64,000 nt of DNA. It comes from Pseudomonas profundi (GTDB taxonomy: Bacteria; Pseudomonadota; Gammaproteobacteria; Pseudomonadales; Pseudomonadaceae). The translations under genes were made by a program, and so were the position numbers. Location of the stretch: the NCBI RefSeq assembly GCF_008638305.1, contig NZ_VTPZ01000008.1, positions 104,375 to 168,374 of the forward strand. The letters run 5' to 3'. Under the pieces are notes generated by a model. That model had not been told where the DNA came from. It saw only the letters and a list, made by a program, of their open reading frames with translations, and made no database searches. This document shows positions 57,712 through 64,000 of this stretch, piece by piece (position 1 is the stretch's first letter; every line of letters starts with the position of its first letter).

Positions 57712-58327
57712 GCAGCGCATAATCGGTGCACTGGTACTTATCGTAGCTGCCGTGGTGTTCCTGCCCATGCTGTTGTCCGGACAGGACGAGACGGTCACGG
57801 TGGAGATCGATGCCCCTCCTGCGCCCCAGATGGACGAGCGCGAGATTGACGTGGCTGCGCCAGTGGAATTACCGCAGCCCGAACAGGTCCCTGACTTGCC
57901 GCCCACACCCTTACCCGATCCCGAACCTATCCCTTTGCCCGAGCCTTCTGAGCCGCCTGAACCACCTGAACCGGCGGTTGCAGTAGCGCCGACGCCACAA
58001 CCCGCTGACGCAATCCCGCCTGCGCCTGCCGAGCCGGCGCCGTCTCAGCCGACGCAAGCAGCGTCCGCTCCGACCGGCGACTGGGTAGTGCAGCTGGGAA
58101 GCTTCTCCAGCACCTCCAACGCAGAGGGTTTGCGCGAAACGCTGTTGACCCAGGGCTACAACGCCTATACCCGGTCTTCCAGTGTCGACGGTCAGTCGCT
58201 CACCCGTGTATTCGTCGGGCCGGTAATCGATCGTGAGGGTGCGAACCGTCTGCGCGACGAGTTGGCACGCCGACATGGCAGCAAGGGAATGGTCGTCGCA
58301 TACGACTCCGACAATCGCTCGCAATGA
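57695..58327 (+). CDS. dedD: SPOR-domain cell-division protein DedD
   Basis: 210 residues: one N-terminal membrane segment (about 8-28), a long Pro/Glu/Ala-rich linker (~40-130), and a C-terminal SPOR domain (~133-205: WVVQLGSFSSTSNAEGLRETLL) that binds denuded peptidoglycan at the septum. Known neighbours folC and cvpA. Confidence 0.9.
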   Translation: MDQGLKQRIIGALVLIVAAVVFLPMLLSGQDETVTVEIDAPPAPQMDEREIDVAAPVELPQPEQVPDLPPTPLPDPEPIPLPEPSEPPEPPEPAVAVAPTPQPADAIPPAPAEPAPSQPTQAASAPTGDWVVQLGSFSSTSNAEGLRETLLTQGYNAYTRSSSVDGQSLTRVFVGPVIDREGANRLRDELARRHGSKGMVVAYDSDNRSQ

Positions 58328-58330
58328 TGT

Positions 58331-58359
58331 TTCGATCCGATACGGCGCTCTGATAGAAT
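58331..58359 (+). promoter_or_regulatory. Candidate sigma-70 promoter of cvpA-purF
   Basis: TTCGAT (58331-58336) and TAGAAT (58354-58359) with a 17-base spacer, 30 bases before the cvpA GTG start. Confidence 0.5.
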
Positions 58360-58389
58360 GACGCACTTTTCGCAGCAGGGCGCCGAATA

Positions 58390-58872
58390 GTGACATTCAC
58401 CTGGGTAGATTGGGTAATAATCGGGACCATTGTCGTATCGGCTCTAATCAGCCTGACTCGTGGCTTCGTCAAGGAAGCCCTGTCCTTGCTGACCTGGGTG
58501 ATCGCTGGCCTGGTAGCCTGGATGTTCGGCGGGGCCTTTGCCGACCTGCTCACCGGCTATATTGAAACGCCATCGCTGCGTGTCATCGTGGCCTGCGGTA
58601 TTCTCTTCGTTCTCACATTGATTCTGGGTGGATTGCTCAATTACCTGATCGGTCAGCTGGTTGTGGCGACCGGTCTGTCGGGTACTGATCGCTTCCTCGG
58701 GATGGTCTTTGGCGCCGCGCGAGGCGTCTTGCTGGTGGTCGTGGCTGCTGGATTGTTGAGCCTGGCCCCGGTAGAGGCTGATGAGTGGTGGCGTCAATCG
58801 CAACTCATTCCCCATTTTTTGCTGGTGGCCGACTGGTCCAAGGATTTCATCCTGGGTTTGATAGGTCGCTGA
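58390..58872 (+). CDS. cvpA: CvpA family membrane protein
   Basis: 160 residues with four membrane segments; the start is GTG. FTWVDWVIIGTIVVSALISLTRGFVKEALSL is the family N-terminus. CvpA is needed for colicin V production in E. coli and for envelope stress tolerance; it commonly precedes purF, as here. Confidence 0.92.
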   Translation: MTFTWVDWVIIGTIVVSALISLTRGFVKEALSLLTWVIAGLVAWMFGGAFADLLTGYIETPSLRVIVACGILFVLTLILGGLLNYLIGQLVVATGLSGTDRFLGMVFGAARGVLLVVVAAGLLSLAPVEADEWWRQSQLIPHFLLVADWSKDFILGLIGR

Positions 58873-58923
58873 TTTCCGCCTTCCTCGGCGAGCGCGTTTC
58901 AACGTTAACGAAAGGGTTCAGGT

Positions 58924-60435
58924 ATGTGTGGCATTGTTGGCATAGTGGGCAGATCGAACGTCAATCAGGCGCTCTATGACGCCCTGACCGTCCTGCAGCA
59001 TCGCGGCCAGGACGCCGCCGGCATCGTAACCAGCGACAGGGGCCGGCTGTTCCTGCGCAAGGACAACGGCCTGGTGCGCGACGTCTTCCATCAGCGCCAT
59101 ATGCAGCGTCTGATTGGCAACATGGGTATTGGCCATGTTCGCTATCCCACAGCCGGGTCCTCCAGCTCTGCTGAGGCCCAGCCGTTCTATGTCAACTCCC
59201 CGTATGGCATCACCCTTGCGCATAACGGCAACCTGACCAACGTCGAGCAGCTGTCGCGCGAGATCTACGAGTCTGATCTGCGTCATGTCAATACCAACTC
59301 CGACTCGGAAGTGCTGCTCAACGTGTTCGCTCACGAGCTCGCTCGGGCAGGTAAATTGCAGCCGGGTGAGGAAGATATCTTCAATGCTGTGCGTGCCGTA
59401 CATACCCGTTGCCGGGGTGGCTACGCCGCTATCGCCATGGTCACCGGCTATGGAATCGTCGGTTTCCGTGATCCCAATGCGATTCGCCCCATCGTATTCG
59501 GCAAGCGTGACACCGAGAGCGGCACGGAGTACATGATCGCCTCGGAAAGTGTATCGCTTGATGTGCTGGGTTTTGAGCTGATTCGCGACCTGGCGCCCGG
59601 CGAAGCGGTGTATATCACCGAGCAGGGTGAGCTGTTCACGCGTCAGTGCGCAGATAACGCGCAGTATTCGCCATGCATTTTCGAGCACGTGTATCTGGCC
59701 CGACCTGACTCGATGATTGACGGTATTCTGGTGTACAAGGCGCGCCTGCGTATGGGTGAGAAGCTCGCCGAAAAAATTCAGCGCGAACGGCCTGACCATG
59801 GGATCGATGTAGTCATTCCGATCCCCGACACCAGCCGCACGTCCGCCGTCGAGCTGGCTAACCATCTGGGCGTCAAGTTTCGTGAAGGTTTTGTCAAGAA
59901 TCGCTACATCGGCCGCACCTTCATCATGCCGGGCCAGGCGGCCCGGAAGAAGTCCGTGCGCCAGAAGCTGAATGCCATTGAGCTGGAATTCCGCGGCAAG
60001 AACGTGATGCTGGTAGACGATTCCATCGTGCGCGGCACGACCTGCAAACAGATTATCCAGATGGCCCGGGAAGCCGGCGCCAAGAACGTGTATTTCTGTT
60101 CGGCAGCACCCGCGGTTCGCTTCCCGAATGTATACGGCATTGATATGCCGAGCGTGCATGAACTGATCGCGCATGACCGTACGACAGAAGAAGTCTGCGA
60201 ATTGATCGGGGCCGATTGGCTGGTATATCAGGACCTCGAAGATCTGGTCGATGCGGTACGCGAAGGCAACCCGAAACTCGGTCGGTTCGACTGTTCGGTG
60301 TTTGACGGTGAATATGTCACCGGCGACGTGAACGAAGCCTATCTCGGCAAGATCGAGCAGGCGCGTAACGACGCTGCCATGGCTGGTGGCGAGATTCACA
60401 ATGAAATGATCGATCTGCACAAGCACAATGGTTGA
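58924..60435 (+). CDS. purF: Amidophosphoribosyltransferase
   Basis: 503 residues. After removal of Met, C2 (MCGIVGIVG) is the glutaminase nucleophile. The PRPP motif [13 protein letters not shown] is present. It performs the first step of purine synthesis. The metZ start lies seven bases downstream. Confidence 0.96.
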   Translation: MCGIVGIVGRSNVNQALYDALTVLQHRGQDAAGIVTSDRGRLFLRKDNGLVRDVFHQRHMQRLIGNMGIGHVRYPTAGSSSSAEAQPFYVNSPYGITLAHNGNLTNVEQLSREIYESDLRHVNTNSDSEVLLNVFAHELARAGKLQPGEEDIFNAVRAVHTRCRGGYAAIAMVTGYGIVGFRDPNAIRPIVFGKRDTESGTEYMIASESVSLDVLGFELIRDLAPGEAVYITEQGELFTRQCADNAQYSPCIFEHVYLARPDSMIDGILVYKARLRMGEKLAEKIQRERPDHGIDVVIPIPDTSRTSAVELANHLGVKFREGFVKNRYIGRTFIMPGQAARKKSVRQKLNAIELEFRGKNVMLVDDSIVRGTTCKQIIQMAREAGAKNVYFCSAAPAVRFPNVYGIDMPSVHELIAHDRTTEEVCELIGADWLVYQDLEDLVDAVREGNPKLGRFDCSVFDGEYVTGDVNEAYLGKIEQARNDAAMAGGEIHNEMIDLHKHNG

Positions 60436-60442
60436 GACTGAC

Positions 60443-61654
60443 ATGACAACTGAATGGGAGCCAGGCCGGCTCAACAGTGATCTGGGCGACGCCGGCTTTG
60501 ACACACTGGCGGTACGGGCCGGGCAGCGCCGCGGACCTGAGGCGGAGCACGGCGAAGCGTTGTTCCTCACTTCGAGCTATGTGTTTCGCAGCGCCGCGGA
60601 TGCCGCGGCCTGCTTTGCCGGTGATGCGCCGGGTAATGTCTATTCACGGTACATGAACCCGACCGTGCGCACCTTCGAGGAGCGCATCGCCGCGCTGGAA
60701 GGTGCAGAACAGGCGGTTGCTACCGCATCGGGCATGGCTGCGATTCTGGCCACTGTCATGAGCCTTTGTTCAGCCGGTGACCATATCCTGGTGTCGCGTA
60801 GTGTTTTCGGGGCAACCGTCAGCCTGTTTGACAAGTACTTCAAGCGCTTCGGGATTGAGATTGACTACGTTGGACTTGCCGATCTGGATGGCTGGCAGGC
60901 TGCGTGTAAACCGAATACCAGAATGTTCTTCGTCGAGTCTCCGTCCAATCCGCTGGCAGAGCTGGTGGATATCCGCGGCCTGTCTGCGGTGGCAGACGAG
61001 CAGGGCGCTTGGCTGGTTGTCGATAATTGTTTCTGCACGCCGGCCTTGCAGAAGCCACTTGAGCTTGGTGCGCATATCGTTGTGCACTCAGCAACCAAAT
61101 ACATCGATGGCCAGGGCCGCTGTCTCGGCGGCGTGGTCGCCGGACGCAGTGAGCAGATGAAGGAAATCGTCGGGTTCCTGCGCACTGCCGGCCCGACCCT
61201 TAGCCCCTTCAATGCCTGGGTATTTCTCAAGGGACTCGAGACGCTTCGTTTGCGCATGAGAGAGCATTGTGCAAACGCCCAGATTCTTGCCGAGTGGCTG
61301 GAGCAGCAACCGGCTATCCAGCGGGTGTATTACGCTGGGCTCGTCTCTCATCCGCAGCATGAACTGGCCAAGTCTCAGCAAAGCGGTTTCGGTGCAGTGG
61401 TGAGCTTTGAGCTTGAGGGCGGTCGCGATGCTGCGTGGCGTTTTATCGATGCCACACGGATGCTTTCCATCACTGCGAATCTGGGTGACAGCAAAACGAC
61501 CATCACCCATCCGGCCAGCACTACCCACGGTCGCCTGGCGCCCGACGTGCGCTTGGCAGCCGGTATCAACGAAGGCCTGATCCGTTTGGCGGTAGGACTG
61601 GAGGACGTAGAAGATCTCCGCGCGGATCTGCAGCGGGGTCTGTCTGCAATCTAG
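60443..61654 (+). CDS. metZ: O-succinylhomoserine sulfhydrylase
   Basis: 403 residues from ATG 60443, because family members begin with an MTTEWEPGRLNSDL-like block; an ATG at 60428 would overlap purF. PLP lysine in HSATKYIDGQGRCLGG and the substrate word YSRYMNPTVRTFEERIAALEG are present. It makes homocysteine from O-succinylhomoserine and sulfide. Ends at a good terminator. Confidence 0.93.
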   Translation: MTTEWEPGRLNSDLGDAGFDTLAVRAGQRRGPEAEHGEALFLTSSYVFRSAADAAACFAGDAPGNVYSRYMNPTVRTFEERIAALEGAEQAVATASGMAAILATVMSLCSAGDHILVSRSVFGATVSLFDKYFKRFGIEIDYVGLADLDGWQAACKPNTRMFFVESPSNPLAELVDIRGLSAVADEQGAWLVVDNCFCTPALQKPLELGAHIVVHSATKYIDGQGRCLGGVVAGRSEQMKEIVGFLRTAGPTLSPFNAWVFLKGLETLRLRMREHCANAQILAEWLEQQPAIQRVYYAGLVSHPQHELAKSQQSGFGAVVSFELEGGRDAAWRFIDATRMLSITANLGDSKTTITHPASTTHGRLAPDVRLAAGINEGLIRLAVGLEDVEDLRADLQRGLSAI

Positions 61655-61687
61655 AGGTAGCGCACAGTAGTAGGGGCAGCTATGGCT

Positions 61688-61716
61688 AACGGATCACAAA
61701 CCATGTGATCCGTTTT
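61688..61716 (+). terminator. Intrinsic terminator of metZ
   Basis: Perfect 11-bp stem AACGGATCACA / TGTGATCCGTT with a 5-base loop, running into TTGCTT. Confidence 0.75.
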
Positions 61717-61823
61717 GCTTAATGGGGTTGGGTTGTTCTACGTTTGTGAAGCCGCAGGGATAGTCGACCCGCGTAGTGGTATTCGCGGGCAGTGCGGCTT
61801 AACTCAAATCAAGGAAGAAACCT

Positions 61824-62114
61824 ATGAAAGCCATATATCTTGCTGTTCTGTTTGTCCTGTCGTCCTGGTTCGCGCTCCCGGTTGTTGCCGAGACATCCGC
61901 GGCCCCGGCATCGGTTATCTCGGTCAACATCAATAACGCCAGCGCCGCGGAAATCGCCGAAACCCTGCAGGGTGTCGGTGTTGCCAAGGCGGATGCCATT
62001 GTTGCCTACCGCGAAGCCAATGGTAGTTTTGCTTCCGTCGAGTCCCTGTCCGAAGTATCGGGTATTGGTGCGGCTACCGTCGAAAAAAACCGTGCCCGTA
62101 TTGCTCTGCAGTAA
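61824..62114 (+). CDS. ComEA-like helix-hairpin-helix protein
   Basis: 96 residues with signal peptide (cleavage about VVAETS). The mature part, VNINNASAAEIAETLQGVGVAKADAIVAYREANGSFASVESLSEVSGIG, is a pair of HhH motifs as in ComEA, a DNA-binding protein of competence. Small stand-alone ComEA proteins are common in pseudomonads, with likely roles in DNA uptake or envelope binding. Confidence 0.85.
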   Translation: MKAIYLAVLFVLSSWFALPVVAETSAAPASVISVNINNASAAEIAETLQGVGVAKADAIVAYREANGSFASVESLSEVSGIGAATVEKNRARIALQ

Positions 62115-62182
62115 GCGTTAACCCTTCCGTAACTCGATTGGCGTCATTGCAACTCGCATGGCAATGGCGCTCAATCCGACTC

Positions 62183-63631
62183 TCAGGTTTTTAGTCTACT
62201 TACCGAATCCGTCAGCTGATGAGCCAGGGCCGCCAATTGTTCGCTGGTGGTGGCACTCTGGCGAGTCTGATCGACGGTTTGTTCCGTTACGTCACGTATC
62301 TGGATAACGCTCTGGGTAATGGCTTCAGCCGCCTGGCTCTGTTGCTCGACAGCTGATGCGATCTCCGAGTTGCCGTCGCGAATGGCGGTGACCGCTGCGG
62401 TAATCTCCCCCAACGAGACGCCCGCTTGTTCTACCTGCTCGACCGACTCATGGGTTAACCGCGCACTGTCCTGCATGTCCCGGACTGCATCACCTGTGCC
62501 GCGCTGCAACCCCTCGATCATTCGCTGGATTTCGTTGGTGGATGTCTGTACGCGCTGAGCCAGCGCTCTGACCTCATCAGCAACGACCGCAAAACCACGC
62601 CCGGACTCACCCGCGCGGGCAGCCTCAATGGCAGCGTTCAGAGCAAGCAGGTTGGTTTGTTCAGCAATCTCGCCGATAACCCTGACCACACCGCTGATTT
62701 CCTGGCTGTGGCCTTCGAGGTTTTGCATATGTTTGGTGCAGCGTTCAATGCTGGTTGCCAGACCGGTAATCGTCTGGCTGACCCGAACGACCTGATCGCG
62801 GCCTTCCCGCGCCAGGCCATCGGTACGGTTGGAGCGTTCGCTGGTTCGCGCAGTATTGCCGGCAATATCCTGTACCGTAGCGCCCATTTCGTTGACCGCA
62901 GCGGCGACCATGTCGGTCTCGCCTTGTTGTGCCGTCATCCCATCGCGCACCCGTACCATCAGCCCGGCCAGTTCGCTGGCTCTGCGGTCTAGCTGTTCGG
63001 CCGCCTGGCGAACCGAGCCTACTACTTCCTGTTGGGCACTTTGCATGGCGTTAAAGGCTCTGGCGATGGATCCGACCTCATCACGTGTGTCAGCTCGGGC
63101 ACGCAACCGCAGATCACCTGTTTCCTGCACGGATAACATGACGTCACGCACGGCAATAATATGGCGCGTAATGAACAGGATCAGCACCTGGGAGACGACC
63201 AGAACGCCGAGCATCAGCAAAAAGACTGCCGGGGCGTAGGTAGTAATTCGGGAAAGCAACAACGCCATATAATGCTGGCGTTGTACGCCCAGCGCGCGCT
63301 GCTGCCCATCGACCTGCGCCGTCCACAGACCAAACAGGTCGCCAGTAGCGGTTTGCTTCAGGTTCTCTTGCGGGATCCATACGTCCGAAGTGCCAGCGCC
63401 GGCTTTCATTTGGCTGCGTATCGCTGCGGGATTGATCCAGCTCAGACCGGGTACGTGCTGATTTTCAGGCAGACTATGGATCAACGAAGCGGCCAGTGCC
63501 TTGCGCTCGCCATGCAAAGCATTTTGCTCAGCGTACAGAGCGACCAATACCAGTAGCAGCAGGCTGACGAACGAAACGCCGTTCACTGCCCAGAACTTGT
63601 ATTTCAGCGGTACATGCTTGAAAGAAACCAT
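62183..63631 (-). CDS. Methyl-accepting chemotaxis protein
   Basis: 482 residues: membrane segments about 16-33 and 132-154, a short periplasmic part of about 100 residues, HAMP (~155-205), and the signalling domain with the hairpin tip [42 protein letters not shown] (~330-370). No CheR pentapeptide at the C-terminus. The ligand is unknown; the periplasmic domain is too short for a dCACHE fold. It has a FliA-type promoter (63663-63689). Confidence 0.93.
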   Translation of the reverse strand: MVSFKHVPLKYKFWAVNGVSFVSLLLLVLVALYAEQNALHGERKALAASLIHSLPENQHVPGLSWINPAAIRSQMKAGAGTSDVWIPQENLKQTATGDLFGLWTAQVDGQQRALGVQRQHYMALLLSRITTYAPAVFLLMLGVLVVSQVLILFITRHIIAVRDVMLSVQETGDLRLRARADTRDEVGSIARAFNAMQSAQQEVVGSVRQAAEQLDRRASELAGLMVRVRDGMTAQQGETDMVAAAVNEMGATVQDIAGNTARTSERSNRTDGLAREGRDQVVRVSQTITGLATSIERCTKHMQNLEGHSQEISGVVRVIGEIAEQTNLLALNAAIEAARAGESGRGFAVVADEVRALAQRVQTSTNEIQRMIEGLQRGTGDAVRDMQDSARLTHESVEQVEQAGVSLGEITAAVTAIRDGNSEIASAVEQQSQAAEAITQSVIQIRDVTEQTVDQTRQSATTSEQLAALAHQLTDSVSRLKT

Positions 63632-63662
63632 GCCTAATCCATTTCCCGAGTGTTATGTCTTG

Positions 63663-63689
63663 GTATCGGTCGGTGAGGCATATTCTTGA
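63663..63689 (-). promoter_or_regulatory. Candidate FliA (sigma-28) promoter of the chemotaxis gene
   Basis: Read on the minus strand: TCAAGAAT, 11-base spacer, ACCGATAC, close to TAAAGTTT-N11-GCCGATAA. The start codon follows about 31 bases later. Confidence 0.6.
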
Positions 63690-63715
63690 TAGCAAAAGCA
63701 AAACTTTTACCGGTC

Positions 63716-64000
63716 TAGGGTCTGTTGCCGTTTCATCGCGAGCCGCGTTGCTGTGTCAAATGGAGCAAGGCCGGGCGGCGATCCGCAAGGCGCGGGACGC
63801 AGGTAATGGTTGTTCCCTTGCCAAGTCCCGCAACGCCGCGTGGCGTCATTTGCCACGCAACCTAGGCGGCCCCACCCGTAGGGACGGGGCTCGTTTAGCG
63901 CAGCCCTGCGTTACTCGTCGCTCATTTGGAACAACCAAACTTCACTCCTCGCGCCTTGTTCTGCACGAAACGGGCTTCCGTCGCGGCCGCAATGAAACGG
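63716..64000 (+). mobile_element. MITE-like palindromic repeat, copy 4, cut by the window edge
   Basis: Same element and orientation as at 2106, with TA at the left edge. It is 285 bases long in the window and would need about 12 more (the end of the right terminal repeat) to match the 297-bp copy. It lies upstream of the MCP gene's promoter and accounts for most of the gap 63632-64000. Confidence 0.78.

Overview
The window is a GC-rich, densely packed chromosomal segment of a gammaproteobacterium of the Pseudomonas lineage, possibly a Halopseudomonas-type relative; this is inferred from gene content, not from a database search. The core blocks match gene orders I recall from Pseudomonas aeruginosa: fabAB, hybrid kinase, gpsA, DUF4389, sixA; selD-mnmH; prmB, aroC, MFS, mtnD; divergent fpr/finR; and the long run LysR, leuCD, methyltransferase, leuB, asd, usg-like, fimV, truA, trpF, accD, folC, dedD, cvpA, purF, metZ.

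Layout. 1-2.1 kb: two tandem secreted esterases of the PHB-depolymerase/LpqC type, the first cut by the window edge. 2.4-6.1 kb: an ABC exporter divergent from a Bcr/CflA drug transporter, then a small secreted low-complexity protein. 6.3-9.8 kb: selA and the unsaturated fatty-acid genes fabAB. 10-17 kb: an AMP-forming ligase and a three-gene operon of TonB receptor, periplasmic binding protein and hybrid sensor kinase. 17-25.3 kb: gpsA, DUF4389, sixA, a second acyl-CoA ligase, an alpha/beta hydrolase, a DUF4892 protein and a penicillin-acylase-family Ntn hydrolase. 25.4-38.4 kb: patatin, selD, mnmH, smr, prmB, a GNAT-like membrane protein, TSUP, aroC, MFS, a degenerate acireductone dioxygenase, small membrane protein, SDR, fpr/finR and a glycine-zipper protein. 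38.6-41.5 kb: a PAS-GGDEF-EAL protein with an intact GGDEF and a broken EAL. 41.5-61.7 kb: leucine, aspartate-family, fimV, tryptophan, acetyl-CoA carboxylase, folate, purine and methionine genes. 61.8-64 kb: a ComEA-like HhH protein and a chemotaxis receptor with a FliA-type promoter.

Functional links. selA, selD and mnmH serve selenium metabolism: SelD makes selenophosphate for SelA and MnmH. fabAB, two acyl ligases, a patatin and an acylase concern acyl chains. leuCDB, trpFBA, asd, metZ and aroC serve amino-acid synthesis. trpB and trpA lie between trpF and accD, whereas in P. aeruginosa trpBA is elsewhere with trpI.

The most unusual feature is a dispersed repeat of about 297 bp with roughly 25-bp terminal inverted repeats and TA at the borders. 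It occurs as two long copies, one internally deleted copy and one 48-bp copy in which the two ends are fused. It is non-coding, MITE-like and built of large nested hairpins. Other points of note are a frameshifted methyltransferase in the leu cluster, an acireductone dioxygenase lacking three of four metal ligands, and a diguanylate cyclase with a dead EAL domain. I saw no rRNA, tRNA, CRISPR array or phage.
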